Shown one piece after another: positions 32,154 through 44,500 of a DNA stretch of 64,000 nt. How positions within the stretch are numbered: position 1 is the first letter of the stretch; each line of letters begins with the position of its first letter. Under the pieces are notes generated by a model that made no database searches, was not told the DNA's origin, and saw only the letters and a program-made list of their open reading frames with translations. The position numbers and the translations under genes are program-made. The stretch is from Aquisediminimonas sp031376385 (GTDB lineage Bacteria; Pseudomonadota; Alphaproteobacteria; Sphingomonadales; Sphingomonadaceae): assembly GCA_031376385.1 (NCBI GenBank), contig JANMDQ010000013.1, forward strand, positions 62,001 to 126,000, read 5' to 3'.

Positions 32154-32217
32154 GCCAAAATCACCGAAGAAAGATATTTCTATGACTGAAGCCGCCATCG
32201 CGCCGCTATGGCCTTAA
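32154..32217 (+). pseudogene. 3' remnant of a second SnoaL gene plus start of its coupled neighbour
   Basis: Codons AKITEERYFYD followed by TGA (32154-32189) match the end of the SnoaL-like gene at 29664-29699 (AKISEERYFYD). Three of the four nucleotide differences are silent. As there, an ATG overlaps the stop codon (ATGACTGA at 32182) and opens MTEAAIAPLWP before a stop at 32217. The upstream part of the gene is replaced by the MITE end. Confidence 0.65.
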
Positions 32218-32529
32218 CTGCGATTTTGGCCAAGATTTGAACCTTCAAAAGCGCATTGAGGACGCGATCAACCAAATCGAAATTGCGTCAAAAGTTTCCA
32301 TTTACAAATTTTGACATGAATTTTCGACGTTTGTCGGATGAACAGAGTCAGGCAAAGGACGAAGCGAGTCATGGCAAGATAACATTTGCACACGTCTGTT
32401 GCCACTATGGTGTTCTAATCCTATCGAGTTGAAGTCGGACGCACATTAACCATAAAACTTCATAATTATGTGTGCCGATGCCAGCATAGTGCGGAATAGT
32501 TTTTGTATCCAAAACAGGCGGGTCGGCTC
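32218..32529. other. Promoter region of the giant repeat-protein operon, no gene
   Basis: 312 bp of comparatively AT-rich DNA between the gene remnants and the start of the 14-kb gene. No reading frame of note. AT-rich stretches such as TTGACATGAATTTTCGACG (from about 32309) and ATTAACCATAAAACTTCATA (from about 32445) could carry promoter elements, but I cannot assign -35/-10 boxes with confidence. Confidence 0.4.
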
Positions 32530-35500
32530 ATGAGTAAACGGTCGAAAAGGTCAACGGGGTCGCAACCGCACCTTTTGGTATTAGAGCCACGGATGATGTT
32601 CGATGGCGCGGCTGTAGTCACTGCAGCGGCAACGCTTGCGCCCGCAGATAGCCCTTTTGTCGATGCCATCAAATCCGACCATCAGTATATGGGCTTTGAT
32701 ACCCGTGCGGGTCAAAGCACTTCTGACTTTGGCGCATATGGGGCACCGGCTCAGCTGGCTAGTGATGCTCGCCTGATGGCTGAGCGATCTCTTTTGATTG
32801 AGGCGTTCCAAAATGATAATAGTGTTGAGCGTGATCAGGCGGGAAAATCTGGCTTAGACCCCATATATCTGACCGCCGAATGGAATGGCCAGCTACCTTT
32901 TTCGGATGGGGCCGATGCAATCGCATCATCTGCCCCGGTCAATAGCTTCATTTTCATCGATACAGCTGTAACAGGCTATGAAACGCTGGTTTCCGAATGG
33001 CACGGGCGTGGCACGATTGTATTGATCGACGCGACGCGCGACGGCATTGATCAGATTATGGCTGCGCTGGCTGGCCAGTCCAATGTCGATGCGATCCATA
33101 TTGTCAGCCACGGCGATACGGGCATGTTCTGGCTCGGCCAATCGCGGATCGATCAGGCCGCCGTTTCGGGTGAGCTTGCATCGGTATTCGCAGCGATTGG
33201 CAGCAAGCTGCCGGCAAACGGCGATATCCTCATTTATGGCTGTGATGTTGGAGCGGGCGCTGCGGGGCAGAGGCTGCTTGATACTATTGCCGCAACGACC
33301 GGAGCAGATGTTGCTGCTTCGATTGATGATACTGGCACAACCCTGCGCGGCGGCGATTGGACGCTTGAAAACCGGGTGGGCGTTGTCGATACGCCGTCAC
33401 TGGTCGCGCGGCAGTGGGATGGCTTGCTCGTTTCCGCGCTGATTTCCATCACCCCTGGGACCACCGTTCTGCGGGTGTTCGATGCGTCTGGAGCGCTTGT
33501 CTCCAATTCGTCAACCGGCGTTGGCATTACTGGCGGCCAATCGGTCGGGGTGACGGGTGGCGGCTTTGCGGTTTGGTCAAATGCGGGCACAGTTGGCGGA
33601 CAAGCGATTGATTTGCGCGCCGTCGTTGTTTCATCGACCGGCACGGGCACCACTGCCGATACCATGAGTTTCAACGCGCCGTCTGCGGGCACGAATGATC
33701 CCGGATTTCTTTTGCGGTCGGGATCGACAACGGGAACAGCGTCAATCCAAATTCGCTGGGAATTAGTGCTGGCCGGAACCAACACGCCGATTGCGGCTGA
33801 TATCAGCTATACGATTGCCGATATCGACGGCACAGGGGCAAACCCCGCCGCGGGTGCATTGTTGACTGCGCCAACACGGGAATCTGTCGTGGTTAGCACC
33901 GATACCCTATCGTCGTTCCAGTCAGCGGGCGTTAGTGATATCAAGTTCAACACTGGCACGGCTGGCGCGGTGACGGCCTTTGGAACCGTCAATGAACTCG
34001 CCAACCCGCCACAACCGATATCCGCTGCAAAGTTTAACTGGCTGAATACCAGTAACTGGGTGATCACCTACAATCTGAATCGTGCCGCTGCCGGTCAGGC
34101 CGGATTTAATCATGATGGTAATAACGAATTTAACTTCGGCACCGGAGGAGTCACCACATCCATTCCCCGTATTGACTTGGATGCCAATGACAGCACTACG
34201 ACCGGGTCAAACTATCTTGGCACTTATGTTGAAAACGGCAGCGCGGTCAACATCGTCGACGCCGACACAAAGCTGGTCAATCCTGCTGGCACCATACAGA
34301 CGACAACTGTCACGCTAACCAATGCCCAAACGGGTGATCAGCTTTTGGTGGGCGGATCTACGGCGGCTTCTGGAACAATTGCTGGCGGTATCAATTACAC
34401 CGTCACGGCAACCGGTGTTCAACTAACGGGGGCGGCGACGGCAGAAGCGTATGAAGCGGCGCTCAAAACCATAACCTTCCGCAACACAACCGAACGCCCG
34501 GCGACGGTTGATCGCAACATCACGCTGAGTTTTTCAAACGGAACGTTCAGTTCCAACAATGCCGTTTCGACGATCAAGGTCATTGAGATCAACGATCCGG
34601 TTACCGCAGTCAATGATGCGGCAAGGACGACAGCTGAAGATACGGCGATAACTAGCATAAATGTTCTGGCAAACGATACAGACGGAGACGGTGACACTCT
34701 TGCCGTAACAGGCGCAACGGCGACCAATGGCACAGTGGTTATCGGTGCGGGTGGGGTGCTAACCTATACCCCCAACGCCAATTACAATGGCACGGACACG
34801 ATTACCTACACGATCAGCGATGGTCGCGGCAGCACAGCAACGGCGACTGTGCCGATCACCATCACCGCTGTGAATGACGGCCCGACGCCGGTTGGCACGC
34901 TGCCGCCTCGAAGCAATGTCGATGCGCAAGTCGGGATTAGCGTGGCGACTGCCGCTGCCTTCGCTGATGTCGATGGACCTACAGCAACCTATAGCGCGAC
35001 TGGCCTACCCGCAGGACTTTCGATCAACAGCGCCACGGGTGAAATCACCGGTACGATCAACCGCAGCGCCAGCCAGACCGGCGGCGGCGTTTACAATGTG
35101 GTCGTCACCCGTTCGGATGGTTCGTTAAGTGCAGCGCAGGCATTCACTTGGACAGTGACAAACCCCGCACCAACTGCGACCAATGATGCAACCCTGACCG
35201 TCAACGAAGATACCGCAGGCACCACGGTCAATGTTCTGGCCAACGACAGCGATCCAGATGGTGACCCGCTGACGGTAACCGGCGCGACGGCGACGAACGG
35301 CACAGTTGTTGTCAACGCCAATGGCACGCTGACCTTTACCCCCAACGCCGATTTCAATGGTACGGCAACGATCACCTATACCATCACTGATGGTCAGGGT
35401 GGAACGGCGACTGCAACCGTTCCTGTAACTGTGGTCGCGGTCAATGACGCGCCTGTTCGTGTTGGAACCCTGCCACCGCAGTCCAATGTCGATGCGGCTG

Positions 35501-38500
35501 CGGGCATTAACGTCTCTACGGCGGCAGGCTTTACCGATGTCGACAATGCTACGCTCAGTTACAGCGCCACAGGCCTTCCCGCTGGCCTCAGCGTCAATAC
35601 GACAACCGGCGCGATAACTGGAACCATCAACCGTTCGGCCAGCCAGACCGGCGGCGGCATCTACAATGTAGTGGTAACTGCCTCTGACGGATCGCTATCA
35701 ACGACGCAGGCCTTTACTTGGACTGTTACAAACCCAGCGCCGAACGCAGCGAACAACAGCGCGTCAACCAGCGAAGACACCCCTATCCCCAGCATCAATG
35801 TGCTTGGCAATGATAGTGACCCTGACGGCGATCCGTTAACGGTTACTTCGGCAAGTGCGCCCAATGGCATGGTGTCGATCAACCCTGACGGGACATTGCG
35901 GTACACGCCCAATGCCAATTTCAGCGGCACTGACACCATCACCTACACCATATCAGACGGTCAAGGCGGAACCGCCACAGCCACGGTGGCCATCTCTATC
36001 GCTGCAGTAAACGATGCACCGACGCCGGTTGGTTCGTTGCCGCCAAAGGCCAATGTTGATGCCGCAGGCGGTATCTCTGTGCCTACAGCTGGCGGGTTTA
36101 CCGATGTTGATAATGCGGTGCTGACCTATAGCGCCACTGGATTGCCTGCTGGGCTTTCGATCAACACCGCCACTGGTGTCATCACAGGCACCATTGATCG
36201 TTCGGCCAGCCAAGGCGGCGCTGGCGGCGTTTATAGTGTAGTGATCACGGCAAGCGACGGCAGCCTATCCACAACCCAGGCCTTCAGCTGGACAGTTACC
36301 AATCCGCCGCCAGTCGCGGTCAATGATAGCGCCACGACCAACGAAGATACACCAGTCCTGATTTCCGTTCTTCCAAACGATAGCGATCCAGATGGCGATC
36401 CACTTAGCCTCATTGCGGCAGTGGCCTCGGTTGGTCAGGCAACGGTTGTCGGCAATCAGGTACGCTATACTCCGCCCGCCAATTTCAACGGCACGGCAAC
36501 GATTACTTACACGATCAGCGACGGCCAAGGCGGCACGGCGCAAGCAACGATTACCGTGACGGTAAACCCGGTCAACGACGCACCCACCGCAACGCCAATT
36601 GCACCAGTCAACACAACCGACAGCGCGGTGGTATCGATCCCCGTTGCGTCCGCGTTCGCCGATGTTGATGGCAATACGCTGACCTTTGCCGCCACTGGCC
36701 TGCCGCCCGGCTTGACGATCAATCCAACGACTGGCGTTATTTCTGGCACAGTCGATAAAGCTGCCAGCCAAGCGGGTGGCGGCGTTTATACGGCAACGAT
36801 TACCGTGTCAGATGGCAATGGCGGCACGGTTCAGCAGACGATCACGATCAATGTCTCCAACCCGCCGCCAGTGGCGACCAATGACAGCGCGTCAACGCCG
36901 GAGGACACGCCCGTCACGGTTAATGTACTTGCCAATGATCGCGATCCCGATGGTGATCCGCTCACCGTGACAAGCGCGTCGGCGCTCAACGGCACCGTGG
37001 TCATCAACCCCAATGGCAGCGTGACTTACACGCCCAAATCCGGCTTTAACGGCACTGATACCATCACTTATGAGATTTCGGATGGCAATGGCGGGACGTC
37101 AATTGCCAAGGTCACCGTATCTGTCGCGGATGTTAATGATGTGCCAGTGCGGTCAGGGACGATTGCAGGCCAGACCAATCTTGATGCGCAAGTGATCAGC
37201 TTGCCAGTTGCAGGAGCATTCAGCGACCCTGATGGCGACGCGCTCAGCTATAGCGCCACGGGCCTGCCTGCGGGGCTGACTATCAATCCAGCTACCGGCG
37301 TTATCGGCGGCACAATCGCCAAAAATGCCAGCCAAGCGAATGGCGGCGTTTATTCCATTACGGTAACTGCAAGCGACGGGCGCGGCGGCACGGTTGCGCA
37401 GACGTTCAGCTGGACAGTGACTAACCCAGCCCCGAGCGCCGTCAACGACGTCGTTGCCACCAGCGAGGATACGCCAGTAAGCATAGCGGTGCTGGCCAAT
37501 GACAGTGATCCCGATGGCGATCCGTTGACTGTGACAGCCGCGAGCGCAGGCAATGGCACTGTCGTCATCCTGCCCAATGGCACGCTGCAATATACGCCCA
37601 ACCCCAATTTCAATGGCACTGACACGATCATCTACCGGATTTCAGACGGTGATGGCGGGTTTTCGACAGCTTCGGTTCGGGTGACTGTCACACCGACCAA
37701 CGACGCGCCGACCACCGTTGGCCTACCGAATCAAAACGGGGACGATGGGGCTGCTGTCTCATTCTCCGTCGCGTCAGCATTTAGCGATATCGACGGCGAT
37801 ACACTTACATATTCAGCGTCGGGCTTACCGCCCATACTGTCGATTGACCCTGCAACAGGCCTGATCACGGGCACCCTCGCCCCGGAAACATCGCAAAACG
37901 GTCCTTATATCGTGTCTATCACCGCCACGGATCCGTCCGGGCGGTCGGTCACTACGCAGTTTATCTATTTGGTGCAGAATATACCGCCTGTCGCCGTCAA
38001 TGATATTGCCTCAACGCCCGAAGATGTGTCGGTGACCGTTGCTGTGCTGACCAATGACAGCGATCCAGACCGCGATCCGCTGACCATCACAAGTGCGAGT
38101 GCGAACAATGGCACTGTGGTCATCAACCCGAACGGGACGCTTACTTTCACGCCTGCGCCGAATTTCAACGGTATCGCGACGGTAAGCTACACAATTTCAG
38201 ACGGTAACGGCGGCATCGCCACCGCGACCCTGACGGTGAATGTCAGCGCGGTAAACGACGCCCCAACATCCCTGCCCATCCCCAACCAGGCAAGCATTGA
38301 CAGCGCATTTTATTCAGCGGGCGTTGCACCCTTTTTCAGCGATCTTGACGGCGACACACTAACCTATAGCGCGGCAGGCCTTCCTGCTGGCTTGGCCATT
38401 GATGCCGTAACGGGCATCGTTAGCGGCACAATCGACCGCAATGCCAGCCAAGTGAACGGTGGACTATACACAATCACGATCACTGCATCGGATGGCAATG

Positions 38501-41500
38501 GCGGCACGGTGAGCAGAACCTTCACAGGCACAGTCTCCAACCCAGCGCCGACTGCTGCAAATGACAGCGCAACGACCGCCGAAGATACGCCGATCCCTGC
38601 GATCAATGTGCTGGGCAACGACACTGATCCCGATGGCGATCCCCTTATCGTGACTTCGGCAAGTGCGCCCAACGGCACTGTGACGATCAATCCGGACGGA
38701 ACGCTGCGTTACGTCCCCAACGCCAATTTCAATGGCACTGATACAATCACTTATGCGATCAGCGATGGCAATGGCGGCACCTCTACCGCTGCCGTCCGCA
38801 TTACAGTTATGCCAGCGAATGACGCTCCCGTGGCGGTGAATGACGTTGCCACAACCAACGAAGACACGCCTGTCACTATTGCCGTGCTGGCAAATGACAG
38901 CGATGTTGACGGGGATCCGCTGACCGTAACAGCGGCGACCTCGCCCAATGGCACCGTGGTGATAAATCCGAACGGAACCATCATCTTTACGCCTAATCCT
39001 GATTTCAATGGGCCAACCAAGATCACTTACACAATCAGCGATGGCAAAGGCGGCACGTCGACTGCGACGGTTAATGTGACAGTGGACGGGGTCAATGATG
39101 CGCCGGTCGCTAATCCATCTAACGCAACAACCAACGAAGACGCGCCAGTTACTCTGCCGGTGCTGGCCAATGATACTGACGTTGATGGAGACCCGTTGAC
39201 AGTCACTGCTGCAACCGCACCAAATGGCACGGTTACGATCAATCCAGATGGTACAGTAACCTATACGCCTAAGGCGAATTTCAACGGCACCGATACGATT
39301 ACCTATACAATTAGCGATGGCAAAGGCGGCTTTTCGACCTCGACTGTCACGGTAACCGTTGCCGCCGTGAATGATGCCCCGACAGCAACACCCATCGCGC
39401 CGCGTTCAAACAATGATGCCGCAGTCGTAAGCGTGCCCGTCGCCGGAAACTTTAGTGACCTGGATGGCAACACGCTGGCATTTAGCGCAGCGGGCCTTCC
39501 TGCAGGGCTGAGCATCAATACGACCACTGGCTTGATCACCGGCACTATTGACCGTTCCGCCAGCCAGACGAATGGCGGCGTCTATTCAGTCACTATCACT
39601 GCAAGCGATGGCAATGGCGGAACCATTGCAACGACCTTCACCTGGACCGTCACGAACCCCGGCCCAACTGCCACCAACGATGTTGCCAGCACGAATGAAG
39701 ATACACCCGTTATCGTGCCGGTGCTGGCCAATGATAGCGACCCCGATGCTGACCCGCTGACAGTGGTGTCGGCAACTGCGCCCAACGGCACGGTCGTCAT
39801 CAATGCCAATGGCACAGTGACTTATAGCCCGAAGCCAAATTTTAACGGCGCTGATACAATCACTTACACCATCAGTGATGGCCAAGGCGGCACGTCGACG
39901 GCAACGGTGACGGTGACAGTCGGGGCTGTGAATGATGCTCCTGTAGTTGACACGCCGCTACCTAATGTTTCGGGCATGGACGGCGCATCTGCGACCATTC
40001 CAACCGCTGGTAATTTCAGCGATCTGGACGGCGATACGCTGAGTTTTGCCGCCACTGGTCTGCCTTTGGGCCTCAGCATCAACCCAACAACAGGCGTTAT
40101 CACTGGCACCATTGACAAGAATGCAAGCCAACCGAGTTCTGGCCTTTACACCGTTACCGTTTCAGCATCTGATGGTAAGGGCGGAACAGCCAGTACGACC
40201 TTCACCTACACCGTCACCAACCCCGGCCCAACCGCCACCAATGAAAATGCCGCGACCAATGAAGACGCGCCAGTCACTGTCGCCGTGCTTTCCAATGACA
40301 GTGATCCGGATGCCGACCCGCTGACGGTGACCAGCGCTACCGCTCCCAATGGCACTGTAATTATCAATGCCAATGGCTCGATCACTTACACGCCCAACGC
40401 AAATTTTAACGGCACTGACACCATCACTTATGCGATCAGCGACGGCAATGGTGGCACGTCAACAGCAACGGTTACAGTCGTCGTGGCACCCGTCAATGAC
40501 GCGCCCGTCGTCGATGCACCCATTGCCAATCAGGCCAATCCTGACAATGATATCGTCAATTTGCCCGTCGCTGGTAATTTCAGTGATCTTGATGCCAACA
40601 CTTTGACTTTCACTGCCGCTGGTTTGCCCGCAGGCCTTTCGATCAGCCCGGCAGGCGTGATCAGCGGCACTATTGATAAGGCGGCGAGCCAAGCGGGTGG
40701 CGGCGTTTATAGCGTCACCGTTACCGCCAAAGACGGCAACGGCGGGACGATCTCATCCACATTCAGTTGGGCAGTCACCAATCCGGGTCCAACCGCATCC
40801 AATGACGTGGCGACGACGACCGAAGATACGCCAAGCACTCCTATTGCTGTGCTCGCCAATGATAGTGACCCTGATGGCGATCCGCTGACCGTAACGTCGG
40901 CGACCGCGCCGAACGGAACCGTTACGATCAACGCCAATGGTACGCTTGTTTATACGCCAAATCCCAATTTCAACGGCACGGATGTCATCACTTACACGAT
41001 CAGCGACGGCAATGGCGGCACATCAACCGCGACAGTCATTGTCACTATTGCAGCAGCAAATGACGCGCCGACCAATGACGCTCCGTTGCCACCGCAGGCT
41101 AATGCCGATGCCGAATTGGTATCGGTAAACGTCGCGCCAAGCTTTAGCGATCTTGACGGCAATATACTCAGTTTCAGCGCGGCCGGCCTTCCCGCAGGTC
41201 TCAGCATTTCTGCGGCAGGCGTAATTTCTGGCACGATTGACCCGGCAGCGAGCCAGACGAACGGTGGTGTCTACAGCGTTACAGTCACAGCGTCCGACGG
41301 CAATGGCGGCATAGTGACTTCAACCTTCACTTGGACAGTAACCAATCCAGCACCAGTTGCGGTTGATGACATTTCCAACACGCCAGAAGATACGCTGGTC
41401 AATATTGCAGTGCTCGCCAATGACAATGACCCTGACGGTGACGCGCTAACCATCACTAGCGCATCGTCGCCTAATGGCACAGTCGTGATCAATCCCAATG

Positions 41501-44500
41501 GCACCATAGATTATTCGCCCAAGGCAAACTTCAATGGCACCGATGTCATCACTTATACGATCAGTGACGGCAATGGCGGAACATCAACGGCGACAGTGAC
41601 CGTTACTGTTGGTGCTGCCAATGACGCCCCTCTGACAATTGGCCTACCCGACTTATTTGACATTGATAATAATGTTGTTTCCGTGCCTATAGGACCTGCG
41701 TTTAGCGATGCAGACGGCGATACGCTGACTTATACCGTTAGCGGGGCACCGACAGGCCTTTCGATCAATCGGGCTACAGGTGAGATATTTGGCCAGATCA
41801 ACCCAAGCGCGTCCACAGGCGGGCCGGGAGGCAACGGTGTTTACACAGTCACTATCACGGCCAATGACGGCAACGGCGGACTGACTTCGACAAGTTTTAC
41901 ATGGACGATCACAAATACTGCACCGTTTGCTGGTGATGATGTTGGCGCGACAGCCGAAGACACGCCGGTTACGTTGAATGTACTTGGCAATGACACTGAT
42001 CCTGACCTTGATCCATTGACAATTGTGCCCGGCACCATTTCCGCAACCAACGGCACCGCAGTCGTCAATGGAGACGGCACGGTCACTTTCACGCCGAACC
42101 CCAACTTTAATGGAACGGCAACGGTTACCTACCGAATTACTGATGGCAATGGCGGTTTTTCAACCGCAACGGCAGTTATTACCGTTTCAGCTGTAAATGA
42201 CGCGCCCGATAGTGCGCCACTCCCTGATCAGCAAAATCTGGATGGTGACGTGGTCAGTCAAGAGACTGCGTTCTACTTCAGGGACCGTGACGGCGATACG
42301 CTCACATACAGCGCGGTCAACCTTCCAACAGGGCTATTCCTCAACACCACGACTGGCCAGATCACGGGCACCATCGATTCAGCGGCAAGCCAAGTGAATG
42401 GCGGCATCTATTCGGTCCAAATTATTGCAACTGACCCCAGCGGCGCGACAGCGACACAGTCACTGATCTGGCGGGTAGCGAACCCAGCGCCAGCTGCGAC
42501 TGACGATTTAGCCAACACGGTAGAGGACATCGCAGTTACTGTGCCGGCGCTGACCAACGACACTGACCCTGATGGCGATACGCTGACTGTCACAAGTGCA
42601 AGCGCCCCCAATGGCAGCGTGGTAATCAATGCCAATGGCACAATCACTTACACGCCCGATGCCAATTTCAACGGCACCGACATCATCACCTACACGATCA
42701 GCGATGGTCAGGGTGGAAGGTCGACCGCAATTGTAACAGTGACGGTAGGTGCGGTAAATGACGCCCCAACCGCGACACCGCTGCCCGCCCGTGCCAATGT
42801 TGACTCAACTGATTTCACGGGCCCAGCAACCCTTGATGTCAGCGGGAACTTTACCGATCTGGATGGCGATACGCTGACCTTTGTTGCAACTGGCCTTCCC
42901 ACTGGCCTGACAATGAATGCCGCAGGCGTCATTAGCGGCACCATCAATCCATCAGCCTCGCAAGGCAGCGCAGGCGGCATCTATACCGTGACGGTGACAG
43001 CGTCAGACGGCAACGGCGGCCAAGTGACACAGAGTTTTGCTTGGACGGTAACCAACCCACCGCCAGTCGCAGTGGACGATGTTGGGATCGTAACGACCGA
43101 AGACACGGCTGTGCTCATCCCCGTTCTAGCGAATGATAGCGATCCAGATGGCGATCCGCTGACGGTCACCGCGGCGAGTGCTGGCAATGGCACTGTTACA
43201 ATTGGGGTTGGCGGCGTGCTCACTTATACGCCCAACGCCAATTTCAACGGCAGCGACACGATCACTTACACGATCAGCGACGGCAATGGCGGCACCGCCA
43301 CTGCCACCGCGACCGTGACCGTTACGCCGGACAATGACGTGCCGATCGCGACACCAATTGCTCTGCGCAGCAACGTGGACAGCGCCATAGTCTCAGTGCC
43401 TGTCGCCGCGAACTTCAGCGACGTTGATGGCAACGTGCTGCGTTTCAGCGCAACTGGTTTGCCCGTCGGCCTTTCTATTGATTCTGTAACAGGGCTAATC
43501 TCAGGCACCATCGATAAAGGCGCCAGCCAACCCAATGGCGGCGTCTATAACGTGATTGTCACGGCATCGGACGGCATCGGCGGAACGGTATCCACAACCT
43601 TTACGTGGAGCATAACCAATCCAGCCCCGGTCGCCGTCAATGATGTAGCGACCACGCCGGAAGACTTTCCAGTCAACATCAATGTGCTCGTCAATGACAG
43701 TGATCCTGACGGCGACACGTTGAGCGTTACAACAGCAAGCGCGGGCAATGGCACCGTCGTCATTTTGCCCAATGGCACGATTGATTATACACCCGGCGCT
43801 GATTTCAACGGCACCGATTTCATCACTTACACGGTCAGCGACGGCAACGGCGGTACATCGTCCGCGACGGTGACAGTGACTGTTGGTGCAGTGAATGATC
43901 CGCCAGTTGCCACTGATGACGCGATCTCGACCAACGAAGACGCGCCCATTACCATTTCAGTGCTGGCCAACGATACTGATCTGGACGGTGACCCCCTCAC
44001 TGTCACTGCCGCGACTGCGCCTAATGGCACTGTGGTGATTAATGCGAACGGCACTGTGACTTACACACCCAATGCAGACTTTAACGGTGTCGATACGGTT
44101 ACCTACACGATCAGCGATGGGAAGGGCGGTTTCGATACTGCCACGGTCACCGTGGTTGCTCGTCCGGTCAATGACGCGCCAATTGCGACAAACGACACCG
44201 CAACCACGGCTGAAGATACGCCCGTTACCGTCAACGTGCTTGGCAACGACCGTGATGTGGACGGCGACCCATTGACCGTAACAGCGGCGACGTCACCCAA
44301 CGGTCAGGTCAGTATTAACTCAGACGGCACCATCACTTTCACGCCGGGTGCGAATTTCAACGGGCCAACAACCGTCACTTACACCATCAGCGATGGCAAA
44401 GGTGGCACCTCGACCGCAACGGTTACGCTGACTCTGGCACCGGTTAATGATGTACCCGTTGCCAATCCAAGTGCAGCCACGACCAGTGAAGACACGCCAG

